Positions 42,043 through 53,644 of a stretch of DNA of 64,000 nt are shown here, piece after piece. The notes beneath the pieces were generated by a model. That model was given only the letters and a program-made list of their open reading frames with translations. It was not told where the DNA came from and did no database searches. A program made the translations under genes and the position numbers. Origin of the DNA: Aphanomyces cochlioides (Eukaryota; Oomycota; Saprolegniomycetes; Saprolegniales; Verrucalvaceae); NCBI GenBank assembly GCA_019828595.1, contig JAHQRK010000001.1, positions 3,224,001 through 3,288,000 on the forward strand, written 5' to 3'. Position 1 is the stretch's first letter. Each line of letters opens with the position of its first letter.

Positions 42043-43026
42043 GAAGCACACAAAAGATAGAAAACTATGGGGAAGTGAAATGTACCAAATGTGCTGTTAG
42101 CTGCGAGATGGTGCATCACACCACTCTTGGCAGCAATGCGCACATTGTCTCCAATTGTTAAATGTTGTGCAATGCCAACTTGGCCACCAATATGGACATT
42201 AGCGCCGACGGTTGTGCTACCTACACAAAAAATATCACAAGGAAGTTGTTTGATGGCGTCATGATGAAGAACTACCTGCAATACCAGTCTGGGCCGCTAT
42301 AATGCAATTGCGACCGAGGTGAACGTTGTGTCCGATTTGAATCTGGATGGCACTTCATGATACTGACTTTGAAATCAAGGAGCACGTACAAGGTTGTCCA
42401 TCTTTGTGCCTTGACCTATGATAGTATTGCGCCAACTGCCGCGATCAATCGTGCAATTGGCTCTGTACATCAATAAGTCCACACGCTGACGAAGAGAGAA
42501 ACTGACCCAATTTCAACGTCATCGTGGATTTCCACGAGAAGTGTCTGTGGTTTCTTGGCATGGTTGCCGGATGCATCTAAGACAAAGCCAAAGCCGTCCT
42601 AGAATGAACCAAAATGAAAAATTGTTGAGAAAAAGTAGCAGCGTCAACCTGTCCAATGCGTGTGCCAGTGTGGACAACCGTTCGCTTTCCAACGACACAA
42701 TGCTCCAACGTGACTTGACTTCCTGCGTTTGTGCAATGACTGAGCACGAAAAGAATATCAAGATCGCCTCCATACCTATGTCACTGTCGCTACCGAGCAC
42801 AACGTTCTCGCCAACCACAGTGCCTGCGCCAATCTTGCAGTTTTCATGGATCTAACGTTCATGTCAGATCCAACGGCTATCACGATTGATGCCACACGAT
42901 AGCATTGGCTTGAACGACGCAAAACGGAGACAAAGTCGCAGAGGGGTCAACTTTGGCGCTGGGGTGGATAAAGCACAGCGCTGGGTTGGCAATGGACGTC
43001 GAAAATCGACGCCGCCACAACATCAT
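41956..43026 (-). CDS. LpxD-like UDP-3-O-acylglucosamine N-acyltransferase, probably mitochondrial
   Basis: Many short exons on the minus strand. The N-terminus [20 protein letters not shown] is a typical mitochondrial presequence, followed by left-handed beta-helix hexapeptides: [59 protein letters not shown]. The LpxD-specific segment DGFGFVLD and HDDVEIG, then [40 protein letters not shown] and [20 protein letters not shown] follow. The last exon joins NSTFG to [20 protein letters not shown] and stops at 41956-41958. The catalytic His lies in QIGHNV. Plants have a mitochondrial LpxD in a lipid A-like pathway; the same is inferred here. The last exon is antisense to the PP2C end. Confidence 0.88.
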
Positions 43027-43588
43027 GCTTGTGGCAGTTTTGATGGACAAAATGTCTGCCAATTAGAAGGAGTTGATGTCATTAAATGCTAAAAAGACAC
43101 TCAGCCAATCAATTGAAATCACGCCGTTTTAATTACTGAGTGTATTTTTAATCTCCTATTTTTAAACCACCAGTGAAAGAGGATGATGCGGTGAACGAGT
43201 CACTCATTCCTTGGACTTTGTAATGTGTCCTCTATTTCAGCCCACCGTGGATTAAGCATTTTAAGTCCTTTTTATCAACGCATGTAGTGAAAGAGATCAA
43301 GATTTGTTGTCACAGGCTGGCGAGTGTGACCTCATTCAAGACACAACAGAGTTTACAATCTTATACTTATTGCTAAGTCTTTTAATATTAATAAGATCAT
43401 TTTTGTAAAATTGGATAAAGTACTCTTCAACATTGAATATGCTACATAAAGTTTGCAAGGAAATTTGATTTTTAATAAATATCCACTCTTTTGTATGTCT
43501 TGGTTGTACTTTAATAAAATTACAAGTGTTGCACTGTTTGTTCCAATCTTGATCCGACGTCAAGAATTCGAATTCTCCAGTCACCAAA
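43027..43588. other. Divergent intergenic region
   Basis: AT-rich in its middle part (43330-43560), no gene. It separates LpxD (minus) from the dehydrogenase (plus). Confidence 0.4.
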
Positions 43589-44761
43589 ATGACAACCAAA
43601 GAAGGGAAGCAACGAGTGCTCGTGACCAGACACATCCCGTACTTGCAAGGTAAGCCCCGTGACTTAGACATGGCGGAGTCAACTTTGTTTTGCGTGGGTA
43701 GAAAAACTTGCTCAAGACAGTTCGATTGAAGTGGACATGTATGAGCCCAGCTCGACAGCCATGCCCCGAGAGGAAATGCTTGCTCGAATTGCAGGTTGCA
43801 CTGGACTCGTCTGCACCGCAGGAGACAAAGTAGACGTTGCACTATTGGACAGCGCGGGCAAAAGTCTACGAGTGGTGTCGACAATCTCGGCTGGTTTCGA
43901 TCATGTGGACCTTGCATTATGTCGAGAGCGTGGCATTCCCGTTGGCAATACGCCAGGTTTGAGAACGAAACCCCTAAGAAAGCAACACTTAATACGAGAC
44001 TTAGGCTGCCTGCAAGAAACGACGGCCGAGCTCGCAGTCGCATTGACTTTTGCAGCCAAGCGAAGACTTTTTGAAAGCCATCGTGGAGCGCTTGCTGGTG
44101 AATGGGGGGCCTCCAAGTTTCTTCAGTGCGACGACGCTCCTTTAAGATATGTTGACGATCTTGTTTGGTAGATTTTGCGGTTCAGACGTCTCAAGAAACA
44201 CTGTGGGAATCATTGGTTTGGGCGAAATTGGTCTCTCGTACGCGCGCTTCATGAAGAATGGCTTCCAGTGCCGTATTTTGTACACTGGGCCGCGTGAGAA
44301 GCCCAACGATATCGGCGCCGAGTTTGTCAATCTCCCCACGCTTCTTCGCTTGAGTGATATTGTGTCAATTCACTCACCACTCAATGCAGCTACGACAAAG
44401 TTGTTGAATTCAGCATGCTTTGCCCAGATGCAAAAGCATGCTGTGCTTGTTAACACTGCACGAGGTGGCATTCTTGACCAAGATGCTCTCATTCATGCTC
44501 TCTCGACCGGTCAGATTGCCGCAGCGGGTCTCGACGTGACCGATCCAGAACCTTTGCCCGTTGATCACATAGTAAGAAAACATCCTTGCACATATGTTGG
44601 TTTACCACGTTGAATTCGAGTTACACAGCTTGCCGAACTGCATCGTCTTACCTCATATTGGCTCGGCGACGGTCAAGACTCGCCACAAGATGGTTGATCG
44701 CGCGTTGGAAAATCTCGTGGCAGGCCTACATGGGCAGTCACTGCCATATCCAGTCGCTTAG
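43589..44761 (+). CDS. D-isomer-specific 2-hydroxyacid dehydrogenase (glyoxylate/hydroxypyruvate reductase-like)
   Basis: Five exons. MTTKEGKQRVLVTRHIPYLQ splices to EKLAQDSSIEVDMYEP; NTPG to CLQETTAELAVALTFAAKRR; GEWGASK to FCGSDVSRNTVGIIGLGEIG; VDHI to LHSLPNCIVLPHIGSATVKT. The NAD(P)-binding GLGEIG motif, the catalytic Arg in NTARGGILDQDAL, the Glu in VTDPEPLP and the His in PHIGSAT are present. The product would reduce glyoxylate or hydroxypyruvate, or a similar 2-oxoacid. The stop TAG is at 44759-44761. Length about 320 residues, as expected for GRHPR. Confidence 0.88.
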
Positions 44762-45358
44762 ATGACCTCAACTGTTCCTCAAGGTCTTGATTTGGGTTAT
44801 TCGCAAGTGGCTCAGAAGATGAAGATCGTCATGGCCCTTCAGCTCTTGATGCGTTGAGAGTTCGCAGCGGTAACAAATGCAGACTGATGATCAAGCGAGA
44901 CAATAATACAAAGTAATACATCGCTTTTACCTTCTCTCGGTGGATTACCGCTTTCGCTAATACATTTGGCATTTCAAGCGCAGACGATGTTTGTCATAGT
45001 CACTAAGCATTACCTCTAGGCCTAGTGAGCTGGCACCAGTCTATTGGCATATGGCTGTTTGTGTGATGATCCCTCCATTCCTCTTACTAGCACAACAGTC
45101 CGCGATTCATCTTGGCCTAATTGCCGGTTCAAATGACATTCCAAGAAGAAAATAGCATTCTCGTGGTGGAAAAAATGCTAGATAGCAGTTTGTTTCTCTT
45201 GCATGTTTTCCATCCTCTTGTGTCTTTTAAGCACCAGCCTCGAGAAAGTCCAGATCTGGCAGTATTTGATTTAATTATGAGTATACAAATTCGCATATGA
45301 AATGTTAGCCTTTCTCATCCTTCAGGAGAAGATTCTTCCACATGGAAAAGCATACCAA
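44762..45358. other. Interval without a supportable gene
   Basis: A short open stretch at 44794-44905 contains GLFASGSEDEDRHGPSALDA, whose first residues echo [11 protein letters not shown] in the 3' part of the next gene. It may be a small duplication, but nothing more can be claimed. Confidence 0.3.
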
Positions 45359-46060
45359 ATGCATCGTATTCTTGGGATAACCCTCCTTTTAATATCTTTC
45401 CACCTCGAAATTCTATTTGCGGCCCGATTTTCCCAATTTGCGTTTGTCCAGTCCGCTCTCTCTGCTACGGAGATTCACTCGATGGGGCACAGGCCAACAA
45501 GCTCCTTAGTTTCCCCAAATGATCTCACGGTCCTTGTGGATCTTGATGTGGGACTTGGGAGTAGACCGGATATCTTGAATGATATTGAAGAATCAGATCG
45601 ATTCGTTGTTTCTGCCTGCTTTGCCCGCGCATTTTTCAACACGCCTTTCTGTGTGCATACTGCTGACGATCAGGTTATCGACAACCTCAAAGAAGAAATC
45701 AAGGGGGTATGCAATCCTGTCTCTCTAATCACTCGACTTTTCGCTCAATGAGCCTCATTCTCGCCGCCCAATTTCAGCTTGATTCACATAATTGACGCCA
45801 AAGTCAAATTTCGGCAGAAGATGGTGGACGACGTTTTGCACAACCTTGATGGGCCAACAATGAGAGCTACTTACATATTCAGTCGCTTAAAGAGAGAAGC
45901 TACAACGATTTCGCGCGGACTTTTCGCAAGTGGCTCACAAGATGAGGGTTCTTTCGCATCCATTCTTGGATTTTGGGTAGCGCGTAGTCGTAGCCAATTT
46001 GAACGGTCTGGTCCAGTTTGTCGAATTCAAGAGTCCCAATTTCTTGGACGGGTGGCTTGA
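45359..46060 (+). CDS. Putative secreted or membrane-anchored protein, unrecognised
   Basis: From the ATG at 45359 a signal-like segment (MHRILGITLLLISFHLEILF) is followed by VLVDLDVGLGSRPDILNDIE and a segment ending DNLKEEIKG. A GTATGC..TTTCAG intron-like gap then leads to IHIIDAKVKFRQKMVDDVLH and [20 protein letters not shown]. The exact splice does not keep frame in my reading, so the model is incomplete. The tail overlaps the 3' end of the NTE gene on the other strand. No domain is recognised. Confidence 0.4.
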
Positions 46061-49000
46061 AGAAGAGATCCACGTGGTGGTTGATCACGTAGTCCTTGTT
46101 TTGGTAGAACGCCGCGTACGCCAGTGCATTCGAAATTTCGCCCATGGATGGCACTTGTACTGTTGGCGTGAATGGATTGAGCTTGTTGAGGAAGACCCAC
46201 CACCCCGACAACGAGTCGCCGTAGTGGTAAAATTCACGCGAGTCATCACGACCAACGTCAACTGCAAAGACAATCTTCACGCCTTCTTCCTTCATCACAT
46301 CGGCTGGAAGATTATTCACGTAACCTCCATCGAGCAAGAGTGAGCCATTTGCTTCAGACACGGGTGGAAGGAAACCCTGAAGAGACATGGACGCACGTAC
46401 GTATCGCCACAAAGTGCCAGCACGATGGACACCGGTGCACTTTTTTACAATGTCTGTGGTAATGCAAAAGAAATTGAGCACCAAGTCCTACGAGTTATTC
46501 TGTCAGATACGGCGAAGTCAAGACCATAAGTACCTCGATACGTGTTGTCCCCAGCTCGAGTTGTAATCCAGCATTGAAACCAGACCCATCAAAATAAGAC
46601 GCTATGGGCAACGTGAGCTCCATCATTTTCGCCCAAACGCTTCCCATAGATCGCGAAAAACGACGGGCATGGGTAGTGACACGGTTGAGATCCTTCGGAT
46701 ATTTGGCATACAGAGCTGCGATAAACGCTCCCATACTGGTACCACCGACTACATCAATGTCCAAGCCACAATCTTCAAGTGCTTTGAGAACGCCAATGTG
46801 CGCAAGCCCTCTAGCGCCACCACCGCCCAAAACAAGACCAATCGAGCGTCCGGTTAAGCGACGAGCTACGCGAAGCATATCGTTGCTGTAGTCGTGAAAT
46901 GGCACACGAATATTGTGGAAATAATTGACGTATTCCATTTGATCCAGTGGAGGCATGACCGTTGCTGCCTCGTCTTGGCTTGATTTCATGCGCACAATAT
47001 TTACCTCAACGTTTTTGATTGTGTAAGCACGGTGGAGTAGACTACTTAAGTCATTCAGCTCAAGTTTGTCTGCAGTGTCTTTGCAAACGAGTAAAATATG
47101 ATCGGCTTGACGAATGCACAACTTTGTCCAAGGTGTGAGACCAACGTCAGCCTCCAAGATGACTAGTTGATTAGAGCTTTCGACTTCGGCCAGCCATGAT
47201 GACATACCAAGACTGCGAAATGATATTAGGCGTCAGAAATATTTGGGTCGTACCTTCGCCAGTGGCCACCGAATTGTTTATCCGCCTTCTCCGACGATAC
47301 CACTTCAGTCGTCGCAATCGTTGATAAGGCTTTATGAAGTGCAAGGGCAAACTCGTGGACATTGACATCTTTCGTTGCAGCCAAAACAGCAATTGTTGCG
47401 ACAGGAAGCTTCACTGAGCGCGATGCTAGTGATGAAACAAATTGAGTGTCACTGACTACAATCAATAAGATATTCAGTTGAATCCATTTTTTCTCACTGG
47501 AATTGTTGGCATGTGAGGCCATTTCTCGAGTAAAGTATATCAAGACGTGGGGATGGGCTCGAAACATGAACTCCAACACAACACGAGGCATTTTCGAGAC
47601 TTGACAATCACGGATTGCATACACAGTTGAGGCACTAAACTTCTCTGAACGAAAATTTTCAATGTTGAATTACCGCTTGTTTGATGCCAACAAGTCCATT
47701 GCACCCAATGTAGCACCTTTAACGAGTTCCTGGGTAGTTTTGATGACACTTCCAGTACTGCTGGTTTGCTACAACAGAGATCTATTCAATTTACTTATGA
47801 AAATCATCAGCTTACCTCATGCACTTCACGTAGACGTCCCGTGAGGACTGTATACATAGCATTCGAAGCATCTCCAACATGGTACAGTGAATCGCCACTA
47901 TCAATATGAAGCCATTCGAAGAAATTGTCCAATAAAGCAACTTGAGGGCCGTATTGCTTGATGACTGTTTTGATGCAGCTAATTTTGATGTTATGGTGAA
48001 TTTGCCCATGGGAACTCCGGTTACCTTGCGAAAAAGGATGGATTACTCTTCAGGAGCGACAGGAAAACGCTCCCATCGAGTTGCAAAACGCGTGTGGACC
48101 CAACAGCTCTTGGTCGCATGACAGTGCGAGCCTTCAAAAATCCTAAAAAAAAACAATCAATTCTGCTAGAAGCAACGGTTTTATTGTACCCGTGTCACCG
48201 ACCATAGCCGAAGACATTCCTAGACAACATCCAGGTGTAACTTGATATAAAGAGACCATTTCCTCGTCAGCCGTTCGATGGCAGAGCAAAATATCGACTG
48301 ACACTTGACCTTCCAGGACAAAAATCACATCCGCAGATTTATTGCTGTCGACGAGAGAGCCATCGGATAACGTTCGAATCTGACAGGCTTGAGCAAATTG
48401 AGCTTGAGACTCTGCAAATTCCAAACCCAAAATGGACGCAATTTGCTTCGCAGTATCGGCTTCAGTCTCGAGAACTTTAAAATAGGGCTTTGGACAAATA
48501 AGGTCTTCCACGAAACCAAAGTAGTCGACAAGGGAGCGCATCGTTATACGCTCCAACTGTGATAGCGACATGTGAGCCAAAAAGAGTGCAATCTGAGGAT
48601 ATTGAGCCATCGCTGACTTCAAAGAGTTGACTCCAATACGGAGGATTTCGGTTGAATCCTCCCCTGCAATTGCTTCAATATCCAAAGGATCGAATACATC
48701 ATCAAGTACTCCGCGTAAAATGGCTGAAGACGACGTGATACCCTCGTGCCTTTGAACTCTGTGTAAGAGAGCTTTGTCTTCGTGGTAAACAGAGACAAAG
48801 ACGCTCCCTGATGACACAAACAGAAGGGATCCATCATATTCCTTGCGGCGGAAAACAACATTATTTTTGTTTAACGACAGCACTTCAACGTTCCTGTCAT
48901 CATAGTTTCAATACCGCATCGTCATAAAAAAACATACCCGATAAGGTCGCTCATGAATTTGCTTTCGGCATAGGAGAAGAATTTTTGTCGCAGCACGTTG

Positions 49001-49359
49001 AACATTTCCATTTGTGCGCCACTCCATCCTTGTTTCTTCGCCCATTTGTCCATCTCTTCCTCTTCGTTCAGTTCATCAGCTTCTTTCTTGCTATCTCTCT
49101 TGACTTGGAATTCAATATCCGCTTCGTTGAACGACTGACTGCGGCGCATGTTTCGTCCAAGTGGTGTTGTTGAACCACTACTCGTCGATTCATCCATGGA
49201 TTTTCCTCGCTTCTTCGGACGACGAACTTGACGCGAGGCGACCCATACATACAATCCACCGAGGCACCCCAGGACCACAATAAGCGTCAAGGATACGGGG
49301 AGCGTCACGTGGTAGACGCGCGCAAGTGATTCGACCAGCTCGTTTGCTGTTTGTGTCAT
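45900..49359 (-). CDS. Patatin-like phospholipase, PNPLA6/NTE type (lysophospholipase), with cyclic-nucleotide-binding-like domains
   Basis: The longest gene in the window, with about nine exons. The N-terminus [20 protein letters not shown] leads into one membrane helix ([19 protein letters not shown]) and a basic linker. Cyclic-nucleotide-binding-like folds follow ([57 protein letters not shown]), then a connector with [20 protein letters not shown] and [20 protein letters not shown]. The patatin domain shows the oxyanion [14 protein letters not shown], the nucleophile GTSMGAF and the Asp in [15 protein letters not shown]. It hydrolyses (lyso)phosphatidylcholine at the ER membrane. A start at 49413 would add 18 residues; the ATG at 49359 is preferred because two CCGGAT motifs lie just upstream. 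Confidence 0.88.
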
Positions 49360-49385
49360 CGAGAAAATTGAAAAGTAAGATCGTT

Positions 49386-49437
49386 TATCCGGATATGAAT
49401 CCACCACCAACATTCATTTGTTACAGCCATCCGGATA
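49386..49437. promoter_or_regulatory. Two CCGGAT palindromes upstream of the NTE-like gene
   Basis: TATCCGGATA at 49386-49395 and ATCCGGATA at 49429-49437, 27-78 bp before the minus-strand start at 49359. Confidence 0.45.
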
Positions 49438-49705
49438 GTCCGATTAAAAAAAACATAGTAATCCTCCTGTCGCAGCGTACTTTCCACCAGTGTGGCTCGT
49501 TTCACTCACTACGATCCATACAGAATTTGAAGACGTTGGGGAACCTCATTGTGAGAAAGAGTCTGTACATCTTGATCCATTCAATTGCTTTTTATGAATT
49601 CCCCAAGGATTCCCTCCACTTTTCAAATTGCCATAGAGCATTTTAAATATATTTAAACGCAATTTAGAAATAGAATGCTGTATGCATTATACCTAAATTC
49701 TACTA

Positions 49706-49723
49706 TTTTAAATGCATTTAAAA
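49706..49723. promoter_or_regulatory. Perfect 18 bp AT-rich palindrome
   Basis: TTTTAAATGCATTTAAAA in the divergent intergenic region; a related TTTTAAATATATTTAAA lies at 49641-49657, and a one-mismatch copy at 32425-32442. Confidence 0.3.
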
Positions 49724-50073
49724 TATTTGTGTTTGAATGACCAAAAGTATTTCGAAAGTATCTTGAATCGAGGAAGATGGAAATTGGAGGAGGAAGGTGG
49801 AAAGTGGAGCCGAGGGTCTGGCGATGGATGGTCTGCGCTTTGAATGGTAGAGGAAGGCTGATACAAGAAATATCCCGAGCAGCAACGGCGAGCGTCCATG
49901 CGTTACATCGTTCTAACGACGAAACAATCTGACCACAAACGTTTACACAACATTGAAATGACTGCACCTGAGCCAAACAAGACGTCGATACTACGTGCAA
50001 CCGCGTCTCGCATTGCGCCGCTGTGAGAGGACGGACTTTTGAAAGAGGGGCGCATGATGGAGTGAGGAGACGC

Positions 50074-50083
50074 TCCGGATATA
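50074..50083. promoter_or_regulatory. TCCGGATATA motif upstream of coiled-coil gene 1
   Basis: TCCGGATATA ends 30 bp before the ATG at 50113, which supports that start rather than the ATG at 50086. Confidence 0.4.
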
Positions 50084-50112
50084 TAATGTTCCACATCCAA
50101 AGGATACATTCA

Positions 50113-51315
50113 ATGCCAACCGTCGAAAATGCTGAGGTGCTCTACCTACGCGTGCGGACGCTGGAAAAATACAAGCAAAACTACGAGCTCTTGTGCAGTC
50201 AATTGGGCGAATTGAATACACAAGTTGGTCTGCAACTCCAGCGCCATGAGATGGATGTTGCAGCACTACAGGGTATCATTCGTTCGCTCGAGAAAGACAA
50301 GGCCAATTTGCAAGCCAAAGCTAATGAGAGCGATGCAAAGATCGCAGCTCAAGCCCTCGAGCTCAAACAGGACAAGGAATATACGTGTCGAATTCATGAG
50401 CAGCTCACGACGGCAGCTGACCTCCTCAAAGCAAGCGAACGAGCTCATGCTGAACGCGATCGAGAGACATCGACCAAGATTAACCAATTGCAGCACCAAC
50501 TCTCAATCGAAGCTAACGAAAAAGCTGCACTGAAGCGTGCTCTTTCACTAGCTGAAGATCAATTGAAGGAGCAGCAGCAGCTCAGAGCTGAAGAGGCCGA
50601 ATTGCTCGCGGTTGCCAAGGACTATAAACGACTCAAGCGCAAAATGGACGAGCAAGTTCAGACTATTCACGATCTACAACTCCAAGTAGACTTGGGTCGT
50701 CAGGAACGAGAGAGGCTTCAGCGCGAGCTGGAAACTGCACGAACAACTGAAATGCAGCTCCGTCGTGATTTGTCTGTCTTGGGCGAGGAGGCAGAAAGCA
50801 GCAAGGCTCATGCCCATGCTGTGTCGAGCCAACTAGATCAAGTCGAAGCGCAGAAGACGAAATGGAAATCTCAACTGGACGACACACTCAAGCAACTTCA
50901 GCGGGAGATTGCTACCATCAAGACGCAATTGCAGCACGCGCGAGATGAAAAGGCAGCGGTCGAAGCAACAATGGAGCGCAAAGTTCGGGATGTCAAGAGT
51001 CGATGGAAACAAGACCGAGAGAAACTCAAGAAGGAACGAGAATCGATGCGCCAGGAGAACACCAAGCTGCGGCAAGAAGTGCACGAAAGAGATACAGAAT
51101 GCGCTTTGGCCCGTCAAAAGCTCGAAATGTTCCAGCAAGAAGTCTCGACGCTTCAACAAGTTCTCGACCAAGTGCATCAAGTCCATGACGATCATCGCCG
51201 TCATTCCAGGCATCGTGTTGTAGCTGTTGGCGACCGACACCATGCCAGTGGTCGGCATTCCAAGCAGGACATACCACTCGCCGCAGAGTCGTCGTCATGG
51301 GCGTATACGAGATGA
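50113..51315 (+). CDS. Coiled-coil protein 1
   Basis: Single-exon, 400 residues from MPTVENAEVLYLRVRTLEKY. Residues ~10-365 are almost continuous heptads rich in Glu, Lys, Gln and Leu (QRHEMDVAALQGIIRSLEKD, QAKANESDAKIAAQALELKQ, KAALKRALSLAEDQLKEQQQ). The short tail is His/Ser-rich and non-helical (DDHRRHSRHRVVAVGDRHHA). No other domain is seen; a structural or ciliary/centrosomal role is plausible for this protein type but not shown. It ends 8 bp before the end of the convergent coiled-coil gene 2. Confidence 0.65.
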   Translation: MPTVENAEVLYLRVRTLEKYKQNYELLCSQLGELNTQVGLQLQRHEMDVAALQGIIRSLEKDKANLQAKANESDAKIAAQALELKQDKEYTCRIHEQLTTAADLLKASERAHAERDRETSTKINQLQHQLSIEANEKAALKRALSLAEDQLKEQQQLRAEEAELLAVAKDYKRLKRKMDEQVQTIHDLQLQVDLGRQERERLQRELETARTTEMQLRRDLSVLGEEAESSKAHAHAVSSQLDQVEAQKTKWKSQLDDTLKQLQREIATIKTQLQHARDEKAAVEATMERKVRDVKSRWKQDREKLKKERESMRQENTKLRQEVHERDTECALARQKLEMFQQEVSTLQQVLDQVHQVHDDHRRHSRHRVVAVGDRHHASGRHSKQDIPLAAESSSWAYTR

Positions 51316-51323
51316 CAATATTT

Positions 51324-53260
51324 TCATTTAGGTTTTCGACCTTCAAGCGACTCAAGACGGGATCGTAGAAGCTCGTTCTCGGCTTCAAGCTCAGCGACAA
51401 GTCGAGAATTGGACGGCTCGGTCGACATTGACGATCGTTCGTATGCTTCTTTCCACGTTGCTATTTCTTCGTCCTTGGCTTCAATCGCGCGTTTGAGCCG
51501 CTCGATTTCACCCGACGGCGGCTCTTGATTCAGTCGAGGCAGTCGCTAGCCGAGCAAAGTTGTCAGCTCCATTCAAGACACTCAGGAGGTACCGATCGTG
51601 TGTCGGGTTTGTCTTGTTTCTTGTCAAGTTGCTGCTGGAGCGATTTCACAAGTTCGACCAGACGCTCTTTCTCAATCTACAAGTTTGGTCAAGCAAGAGC
51701 TCACTGACCAAGGCGGCGTCGTACGGCAAGCGCTTGGTAGTTGGCGTCATTTGCTTTGGGCTTTTCAGCTTGGCGTAAATCCCGTCGAAAGGATTCAATC
51801 GTGGCTTCATGATGAGCAAGTTGCCGCTTTTGTTCTGCACAGACGGCTCGGAGTGCATCAAGTTCATCCTTGGGAGATGTGCTCTCTGCTGTGCGAGCTC
51901 TGTGAGGTGGTGGTCCTGCCATGGACATGTCAAGTGAGTCATCAATGGATCAAGTGCCTTTGGGTGGCTGCGGCCGTCCTCGCTGGAGATCTTCGAGCTC
52001 GTTTTGAAGCGCGTCAATGAGTGCGTCGTCGTTCTTGGACTTCTCGAGAAGAACTGTGATCTTGGTTTTGTTCTTCGTCGCTTCTTTCTCGAGGACTTGG
52101 ACGCGGGCCTTCTGCGCATCGTACTTGCGACTGAGCTTGTCCGTCGCTTCCTTGAATGCGTTCAAGTCGGACGTGACTTGGTCGAGCTGCTTTTGCTTGT
52201 CGGCTTTGAGCGACTGCAGCTCCATCTCCGCCTTGGCATCCACTCCCTGAAGCAGCTTCATCCACATGATTCCAAGACTTCGCCTACCGTGTCTGGCACT
52301 GCGCGCGTTTGGAGCTCCTTCTCAAGTTTCTTCACCTTGGCCTTGAGCATGACAATCTGTTGAGCCCTGCCGCGTTTGCCGGTCTCGCTATCGAGTAGCT
52401 CGGCTAGGGGAACGTCCTCGCCAACTTCTCGCAGTAGTGCGCGCTGGGTTTTCTTGAGCTCGATCGTTTGTGCTTCAAACTTGACGCGTAGCTCATCAAA
52501 CTTCTTGACAGGCACGACGGACGACAGGTCGATCTTGGGCTCGGAGGGTTTCTCGCCAAGCTGGAGCTTGTGCACTTGTCGCTGACTCCTCAGCAAGTCT
52601 TCCTGTGCTTGGTGCAAGGCTTGCTCGAGTTCAGCAATGCGTGAAGTAGCGCCTGCCGCTTTGTTCCTCTCCTTGGTGAGTGTGACTTTGGTCTGTCGTA
52701 GCTTCTTCGCCATGTGCACAATCTTGACGTCGCGAATGTCCTATGTCCTCAATGTCATGCTCTACTTGGCCGAGACGGCACCGACATGATCAACAATGTC
52801 TGCTCCTTGCAGCACGTCCTTGAGGCTATTGATGTCCAATCCTGGAATGGGTTCCACGCCTTCAAGCAGCACCTCGAGCCTACACAATCGCGCCAGGAGT
52901 GAGAGCTTCTGAGGCCGGCAACTGACTCTGCCACTTGACGTTTGAGGTCCTTGATCGTAGCGACAAGCTCGCTGTTTTGGAGCTTGAGAGCTTGGATTTC
53001 CCCGACGCCATCCCATTTGAAGTCGACTGGAGGGGCTGCTTGATTGCCATCGTCGTCACCAACGGCATTATCCTCGAGTTCTCGATCGCTGTCCGAGCTA
53101 TCGTCGTCGTCGTCGCATTCTGGAACGGCAAGCGGGCGCTACAAGGCTATCAGGCAGGTTTGGCCTTCAATGGAGCCACCTCGAGGAGTGTGGAGGTATT
53201 GGAAGACGTGCGTAAAGTCAGATCCACGGCGGCAAACTTTGTCTCAACATGGAGGCTCAT
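51324..53260 (-). CDS. Coiled-coil protein 2 (multi-exon)
   Basis: The start MSLHVETKFAAVDLTLRTSS splices (LLE|RPLAVPEC) to an acidic block DDDDDSSDSDRELEDNAVGD. This is followed by GEIQALKLQNSELVATIKDL, then RLEVLLEGVEPIPGLDINSL, then coiled-coil exons (MAKKLRQTKVTLTKERNKAA, FDELRVKFEAQTIELKKTQR; MELQSLKADKQKQLDQVTSD, KARVQVLEKEATKNKTKITV; ELDALRAVCAEQKRQLAHHE) and a last exon with EIERLKRAIEAKDEEIATWK and AELEAENELLRSRLESLEGR. The total is about 550 residues. The RLEVLLEG box and the domain order recall ciliary CCDC proteins, but I cannot name it. Convergent with coiled-coil gene 1. Confidence 0.68.
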
Positions 53261-53335
53261 GTTCGATCCAGCGGCATCAGATGCCGTTTCAACGAAGGGA
53301 ACCTACCGGTGAAACCGCCACGTCGAACGTACAAC

Positions 53336-53578
53336 ATGGCACAACCACGTCTACTTTTCATTCCACAGCGTCATGCCAAGCTCGACGAAGGAGGCCAAGA
53401 CAAAGAGGCAAGCGACAGCCCATGCAAGCAAGCAGCGAAAGCGTCCGTCGCTCTTAGCCAACCTCTTCTCTCCCAACATGTCCAACAACATCGCAGTGCT
53501 CACATCGCTCAATACGACAGTCTACTATGGAAGGAAACTCAAGAAAGACTGACGCGCCATCTCGATCCTAACTATTAA
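53336..53578 (+). CDS. Possible small protein (80 residues)
   Basis: The ATG at 53336 opens MAQPRLLFIPQRHAKLDEGG, then KAASVALSQ-like and HVQQHRSAHIAQYDSLLWKE and ends HLDPNY. It begins 75 bp upstream of, and divergent from, coiled-coil gene 2. The C-terminal half is helix-forming. Unrecognised; might be the first exon of a longer gene. Confidence 0.35.
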   Translation: MAQPRLLFIPQRHAKLDEGGQDKEASDSPCKQAAKASVALSQPLLSQHVQQHRSAHIAQYDSLLWKETQERLTRHLDPNY

Positions 53579-53644
53579 TGAGCGATGATATCATCTCCAG
53601 CCTCCACGTCCTGCTCATATCATCATTAGCTCTTGAACTAAGAA

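Noticed and set aside
44794..45945. Shared GLFASGS-(Q/E)-DE segment at 44799 and 45918 as evidence of a gene duplication
   Set aside because: The match is only about 30 bp and neither side could be extended; too little to claim.
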